Below, one piece after another: positions 59,381 through 64,000 of a stretch of DNA of 64,000 nucleotides (the stretch's first letter is position 1; every line of letters starts with the position of its first letter). Below the pieces are notes generated by a model. That model saw only the letters and a program-made list of their open reading frames with translations, was not told the origin of the DNA and ran no database searches. Position numbers and translations under genes: made by a program. Location of the stretch: contig NZ_JACAQA010000003.1 in assembly GCF_013385425.1 (NCBI RefSeq), forward strand, positions 496,001 through 560,000, in the 5' to 3' direction. The DNA comes from Pseudomonas gingeri (lineage in GTDB: Bacteria > Pseudomonadota > Gammaproteobacteria > Pseudomonadales > Pseudomonadaceae).

Positions 59381-60892
59381 TCAATTTTGCGAAACCGCCA
59401 CGCCCACCTTGGTCGGTACGGCATCGCCCCAACCGCCGCCCAGGGCGCGAATCAGGTTGACCGTTGCGGCCGCCTGAACGCCTTCCAGCTGCACCGCCGC
59501 CCGGCGTGATTGCAAGGCCACACGCTCGGCATCGATGACCGCGAAATAGCTGGCATCACCCTCGGTGTACCGAGCCCTGGCCAGTTTGGCCGCGCGCTGG
59601 GACGCGTCCACCGCTTGCGATTGAGTGCGGGTCTGGTCCTCCAGCAGCCTCAGGTCGGAGAGGTTGTCTTCCACTTCGCGGAAGGCCACCAGCACCTGTT
59701 GCCGGTAGTTGGCGACCTCTTCTTCGTAGACCGCCCGGGCATTGGCCAGATTGCCCTTGCGCAGGCCGCCATCGAAGATCGGCAGGTTCAGCGCGGTTCC
59801 GGCCAGAGGCCCCAACAGAAACGTACGGCTGCTCCACTTGAAGAGATTGCTCAACGAACCCGACTCGAAACCCGCCGAACCGGTCAGGGTCAGCGACGGG
59901 AAAAACGCCGCCTTCGCCACACCGATCCGTGCATTGGCGGCTGCCATGGAACGCTCGGCCGCGGTGATGTCCGGGCGCCGTTCCAGCAGCGATGACGGTA
60001 GGCCGGCGGGCACCCGCAGGTTCACCGCTTGCAGGGGATTGGCGGCCATGGAGAACTCCGCCGGCGTCTTGCCCAGCAATACCGCGAGACTGTGCTCCGA
60101 GGTCGCGCGAAGGCGCTGCACGGTCATGGCATCGGAACGTGCCGTCGCCAGTTCGGACTCGGCCCGGGCAACATCCAGATCGGCGATGTCACCCGTTGCG
60201 TAGCGCTGCTGGAGCAATTTCAAGGCCTGCTCGCGCAACTCGATCGCCCGGTTGTACACCTCGACTTCCGCGTCCAGTTCACGCAAGGCGAAATAGTTCT
60301 GCGCGACATCCGCCTGCAACGCCAGCAACACCGAATGGAACAAGGCTTCACTGCGCTGGGTTTGGGCGTCGGCGGCATCCACCGTCGAGGACACCCGACC
60401 GAACATGTCGACTTCGTAAGACACCCCGGCCTGGGCCCGCCACATCGTCTGGCTCGCGCCCTGGCCGCTGTCCGACTGGAACTGCGAGGCGGGCGAGACT
60501 TTCTCCCGGGTCGGGCCGAAGCCCGCGTCCAGGGTCGGGAACAGCGCGGAACGGGCCGATTGGTTCAGCGCCCGCGCCTCCTTCAGCCGGGCCGCCGCCG
60601 CCACCAGGTTCTGGTTGGCGTCGTGGGCCTGGCTTTCGAGCTGATTCAGCGCGGTGTCGTTGAACACCCGCCACCACTCGCCCCGTGGGATGGACTCCGA
60701 CGGCTCGGCGGTTTTCCAGCTGCCCGCCTCAGCAGGCTTTAAAAGCGGCTGGGTCTTTTCCTCCTTGTACGCCGGCGGCATCGATACCTGTGGTTTGAGG
60801 TAGCTCGGGGCCAATGAGCAACCGGCAGTCGCCAGCAGGGTTGCCAACCACACCGTCCCGAAAAACATGCGATTCAAGGTCAATACTTTCAT
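59381..60892 (-). CDS. Outer-membrane factor of the RND pump (OprN-like)
   Basis: This 503-residue outer-membrane factor has a lipoprotein-type signal (WLATLLATAGC) and NodT-family repeats: WWRVFNDTALNQLESQA, AQAGVSYEVDMFGRVSS and LERRPDITAAERSMAAANARIG. It follows the MexF-like RND gene with a 19-base gap and good ribosome binding site (AAGGAGAACGAC), as OprN follows MexF. Together they form the outer parts of a tripartite pump. Confidence 0.92.
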   Translation of the reverse strand: MKVLTLNRMFFGTVWLATLLATAGCSLAPSYLKPQVSMPPAYKEEKTQPLLKPAEAGSWKTAEPSESIPRGEWWRVFNDTALNQLESQAHDANQNLVAAAARLKEARALNQSARSALFPTLDAGFGPTREKVSPASQFQSDSGQGASQTMWRAQAGVSYEVDMFGRVSSTVDAADAQTQRSEALFHSVLLALQADVAQNYFALRELDAEVEVYNRAIELREQALKLLQQRYATGDIADLDVARAESELATARSDAMTVQRLRATSEHSLAVLLGKTPAEFSMAANPLQAVNLRVPAGLPSSLLERRPDITAAERSMAAANARIGVAKAAFFPSLTLTGSAGFESGSLSNLFKWSSRTFLLGPLAGTALNLPIFDGGLRKGNLANARAVYEEEVANYRQQVLVAFREVEDNLSDLRLLEDQTRTQSQAVDASQRAAKLARARYTEGDASYFAVIDAERVALQSRRAAVQLEGVQAAATVNLIRALGGGWGDAVPTKVGVAVSQN

Positions 60893-60911
60893 GTCGTTCT
60901 CCTTACTTCTG

Positions 60912-63900
60912 TTACGCGATTTCAGGCGCGCGAACCGAAGACTGTGTGGAAGGAATAGGGTGCTCCGCAGCTTCATGGCCGCCGAGCTCAGCGCCCAGGT
61001 GCGGGTGCTTGCCGTGCTTGTCCACCAGGTGCTCCACCCCCGACAGCTTGCGCAACAGCACGTAGAACACCGGCGTCAGCATCAGGCCGAACAAGGTCAC
61101 CCCGAGCATGCCGAAGAACACCGCGACGCCCATGGCCTGGCGCATCTCGGAACCCGCGCCGGAGGAAAACACCAGCGGCACCACGCCCATGATGAAAGCG
61201 ATGGAGGTCATCAGGATCGGACGCAGCCGCAACCGACTGGCTTCCACCGCCGCCTGGACGATGGTGCGCCCCTGCATCTCCAGTTCCCGGGCGAACTCGA
61301 CAATCAGGATCGCGTTCTTCGCCGACAGTCCCACCAGCACCATCAAGCCGATCTGGGTGAAGATGTTGTTGTCGCCATGGGTCAGCCACACGCCGAGCAA
61401 GGCAGAGAGAATGCTCATCGGCACGATCAGGATGATTGCCAGCGGCAAGGTCAGGCTTTCGTAGAGGGCAGCCAGCACCAGGAACACCAGCAGCACGCTG
61501 ATGGGGAACACCCACATCGCCGCGTTGCCCGTCAGGACCTGTTGATAGGTCAGGTCCGTCCACTCGTACTTGATGCCGCGCGGAAACACTTCCTTGGCAA
61601 TGCGATCGACCGCCGCCTGGGCCTGGCCGGACGAATAACCCGGCGCCGGGCCGCCGTTGATGTCCGCCGCGGTGTAGCCGTTGTAGCGCACGACCATTTC
61701 CGGGCCGTAAGTGGTGGTGACCTTGATCAGGGACGACAGCGGTACCATTTCCCCGGCGGCGTTGCGGGCTTTCAGCAAACCGATGTTTTCAGCAGTGGCA
61801 CGAAACGGTGCATCCGCCTGGGCCCGCACCTGGTACACGCGACCGAAGGCGTTGAAGTCATTGACGTACATCGAACCCAGGTAGATCTGCAGGGTGTCGA
61901 ATACATCCGTCACCGACACGCCCAGTTGCTTGGCTTTGACTCGATCCAGCTCAACGTTCAGTTGCGGCATGTTGATCTGGAACATCGAGAACGCCGGGCC
62001 CAACTCAGGGGCTTTCGCAGCAGCGGCGAGGAAATCCTGGGTTGCCTTGTTCAGCGCCTCATAACCCAGCGCGCCACGGTCTTCGACCATCAGTTTGAAG
62101 CCGCCGACCGTTCCCAGGCCCGCCACTGGCGGTGGTGGGAACACGGCAATCGCTGCGCCCTTGATCCCGGCATACTTCGCATTCAACTGCGCCACGATGG
62201 CCGAGGCGGATTGTTCCTTGGAGCGGTACTTGGACGGTTCAAGCACAGGGAACACCAGCGCGCTGCTGGGGGAGTTGGCCAGGCTGACCGACAACCCCGG
62301 GAACTGCGGCAGGTTCTTGATCCCTGGAATAGCGAGGGCAATATCACCCATTTCACGAACGACTTTCTCGGTACGGTCAAGGGTGGCGCCGCTAGGCAGT
62401 TGCGCAATAGCGACCACATAGTCCTTGTCTTGTGCGGGAACGAAACCGCCGGGCACGATCTGCCCCATCCACACTGCGCCGCCCAGCAGGATGCCGTAGA
62501 TCAGCAGCATCACCAGCTTGCGGTTGATCACCCGGCGCACGCCGTGGCCATAGCTTTGCGAGCCACGGTTGAAGAGCCGGTTGAAAAGCGTGAAGAAGCG
62601 CCCGAACAGCGCGTCCATGACCCGCGTCAACCGGTCTTTCGGTGCGTCGTGCCCCTTGAGCAGAATGGCCGACAGCGCGGGCGACAGGGTCAGCGAGTTG
62701 AACGCCGAGATCACGGTGGAGATGGCGATGGTCATCGCGAACTGCTGGTAGAACTGCCCGGTCAGCCCGGACATGAACGCCAACGGCACGAATACCGCGA
62801 CCAGCGTCAGGGCGATGGCAATGATCGGCCCGCTGACTTCCTGCATGGCTTTATAGGTCGCATCCCGCGGCGAGAGACCGTCGGCAATGTTGCGCTCGAC
62901 GTTCTCCACCACGACGATGGCGTCGTCCACTACGATGCCGATGGCCAACACCATGCCGAACAGCGACAAGGCGTTGATGGTGTAGCCAAAGCCCAGCAGC
63001 AACGCAAAGGTGCCGATGATCGACACCGGCACCGCCAGCAACGGAATCAGCGAGGCACGCCAGGTTTGCAGGAACACGATCACCACCAGCACCACCAGGG
63101 CGATGGCTTCGAGCAGGGTCTGGATCACCGCATGGATACTGTCGCGCACGAACTGGGTCGGGTCGTACTTGATGCCGTAGTCGACACCGTCCGGCATGTC
63201 CTGCTTGATCTCCTCCATGACCTTGCGCACGTCATCGGAAATCTGCAGCGAGTTGGCGTTGGGCTGCTGGAAGATGATCATCTGCACGGCCGGTTTGTTG
63301 TCCAGCATCGCCCGCAGGGTGTACTCGGAAGCCGCCAGCTCGACGCGCGCCACATCGGACAGATGGGTCACCGCCCCGCCGCCGGCCTTGAGGATGATGT
63401 CGCGAAATTCCTGCTCGGTTTTCAAACGACCCTGGGCGTTGACGCTCAGTTGCATCGGCACATTGGTCAGCATCGGCGCACCGCCGACGATACCGGCCGC
63501 CACCTGCACGTTCTGCTCGCGGATGGCATTGACCACATCGGTGGCCGTCAGGTTCAGGCGCGCCACTTTCTGTGGGTCGAGCCAGATCCGCATCGAGTAG
63601 TCACCGGCGCCCCACATCACCACTTCACCCACCCCCGGAATCCGCGCCAGGCGATCCTTGACGTTGATCAGGGCGTAGTTGCGCAGGTAGGTCAGGTCGT
63701 AGCGCTGGTTGGGCGAGGTAATGCTCACGCCCATGGTCAGGGTCGGCGACGATTTGATCGTTGTCACACCCAGGCGCTGCACATCCGGGGGCAGGCGCGG
63801 CAGGGCCTGGGCCACGCGGTTCTGCACGAACTGCTGGGCCTTGTCCGGGTCGGTGCCGAGCTTGAAGGTCACGGTGGTGGTCAGCTTGCCGTCACTGTTG

Positions 63901-64000
63901 GCCAGCGACTGCATGTACAGCATGTCTTCGACGCCGTTGATCTGCTCCTCAATCGGCGATGCCACGGTTTCAGCGATGACTTTCGGGTTGGCGCCCGGGT
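60912..64000 (-). CDS. mexF: RND multidrug efflux pump, MexF-like (partial, runs off right edge)
   Basis: 1,029 codons are visible; only the first ~30-40 residues are missing. Marks: IPGVGEVVMWGAGDYSMRIWLD, the proton-relay helix-4 segment GMVLAIGIVVDDAIVVVENVERN (twin Asp), and TQIGLMVLVGLSAKNAILIVEFA in the second half. MPQLNVELDRVKAKQLGVSVTDVF closely recalls MexF of MexEF-OprN. The C-terminal extension HPHLGAELGGHEAAEHP is long. MexE (adaptor) should lie upstream, outside the window. MexEF-type pumps export chloramphenicol, quinolones and quinolone precursors. Confidence 0.92.
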   Translation of the reverse strand, partial: PGANPKVIAETVASPIEEQINGVEDMLYMQSLANSDGKLTTTVTFKLGTDPDKAQQFVQNRVAQALPRLPPDVQRLGVTTIKSSPTLTMGVSITSPNQRYDLTYLRNYALINVKDRLARIPGVGEVVMWGAGDYSMRIWLDPQKVARLNLTATDVVNAIREQNVQVAAGIVGGAPMLTNVPMQLSVNAQGRLKTEQEFRDIILKAGGGAVTHLSDVARVELAASEYTLRAMLDNKPAVQMIIFQQPNANSLQISDDVRKVMEEIKQDMPDGVDYGIKYDPTQFVRDSIHAVIQTLLEAIALVVLVVIVFLQTWRASLIPLLAVPVSIIGTFALLLGFGYTINALSLFGMVLAIGIVVDDAIVVVENVERNIADGLSPRDATYKAMQEVSGPIIAIALTLVAVFVPLAFMSGLTGQFYQQFAMTIAISTVISAFNSLTLSPALSAILLKGHDAPKDRLTRVMDALFGRFFTLFNRLFNRGSQSYGHGVRRVINRKLVMLLIYGILLGGAVWMGQIVPGGFVPAQDKDYVVAIAQLPSGATLDRTEKVVREMGDIALAIPGIKNLPQFPGLSVSLANSPSSALVFPVLEPSKYRSKEQSASAIVAQLNAKYAGIKGAAIAVFPPPPVAGLGTVGGFKLMVEDRGALGYEALNKATQDFLAAAAKAPELGPAFSMFQINMPQLNVELDRVKAKQLGVSVTDVFDTLQIYLGSMYVNDFNAFGRVYQVRAQADAPFRATAENIGLLKARNAAGEMVPLSSLIKVTTTYGPEMVVRYNGYTAADINGGPAPGYSSGQAQAAVDRIAKEVFPRGIKYEWTDLTYQQVLTGNAAMWVFPISVLLVFLVLAALYESLTLPLAIILIVPMSILSALLGVWLTHGDNNIFTQIGLMVLVGLSAKNAILIVEFARELEMQGRTIVQAAVEASRLRLRPILMTSIAFIMGVVPLVFSSGAGSEMRQAMGVAVFFGMLGVTLFGLMLTPVFYVLLRKLSGVEHLVDKHGKHPHLGAELGGHEAAEHPIPSTQSSVRAPEIA

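Overview
The window reads as a Pseudomonas chromosome segment, most likely from the P. fluorescens complex. It is GC-rich, and it combines a FadL porin, CheV plus a methyl-accepting chemotaxis protein, a MexEF-OprN-like efflux operon, EmrAB-type efflux, an AcoR-type sigma-54 activator and many small LysR-regulated metabolic modules. I see no rRNA, tRNA, CRISPR array, complete insertion sequence or prophage. This is ordinary accessory chromosome rich in regulators (six LysR, two TetR, one ArsR, one HxlR, one sigma-54 activator), redox enzymes and efflux pumps. It also holds several gene remnants.

Layout. 1-0.46 kb: 5' part of a type I signal peptidase. 0.6-3.4 kb: LysR regulator divergent from a 2-oxoglutarate/Fe(II) oxygenase and an orphan amino-acid binding protein. 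3.4-7.3 kb: membrane protein, GNAT remnant, then an SDR-LtrA-LysR group on the minus strand. 7.6-10.7 kb: FadL porin, a 53-residue DUF2986-like protein, two VOC proteins, cytochrome b561. 10.8-14.4 kb: small lipoproteins and hypotheticals, two diverged copies of a structured, probably RNA, element, a VOC remnant, a 22-codon leader ORF and a DUF3077-like protein. 14.4-17.5 kb: cheV divergent from an MCP gene. 17.6-20.4 kb: CLC channel/antiporter and NhaA. 20.5-25.6 kb: sigma-54 activator divergent from a sugar/inositol-type dehydrogenase, a TIM-barrel isomerase and a sugar-binding protein, behind a near-consensus -24/-12 promoter. 25.6-34.8 kb: small membrane proteins and redox modules (aldo/keto reductase, LysR, CMD protein, SDR, TetR, AbrB-type transporter, hydrolase, GNAT, methyltransferase). 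35-37.3 kb: amino-acid ABC binding protein and two permeases without an ATPase. 37.3-40.8 kb: LysR, a GFA remnant, a GFA protein, a membrane diguanylate cyclase. 40.8-45.8 kb: EmrA/EmrB/outer-membrane factor operon divergent from a CecR-like TetR. 45.8-56.9 kb: ArsR/MFS, alginate-lyase-family protein, LysR/SDR, bile-acid-symporter-family transporter, HxlR/SDR, 5'-nucleotidase, FMN monooxygenase/LysR. 57-64 kb: GST, DHA2 MFS pump, outer-membrane factor and a MexF-like RND pump that runs off the right edge.

The most unusual part is 10.8-13.5 kb. Two diverged copies of a roughly 220-nt element share at least four short helices whose arms differ between copies yet still pair, plus a long-range TGGAA/TTCCA pairing that also co-varies. 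One copy precedes a 22-codon leader ORF with a strong Shine-Dalgarno, whose stop codon overlaps the start of the DUF3077-like gene. The other copy is orphaned. Each copy lies downstream of the same VOC gene start, one intact and one a decayed remnant, so the pair looks like an old segmental duplication.

All calls rest on reading the sequence and on recalled family features. No database search was possible.
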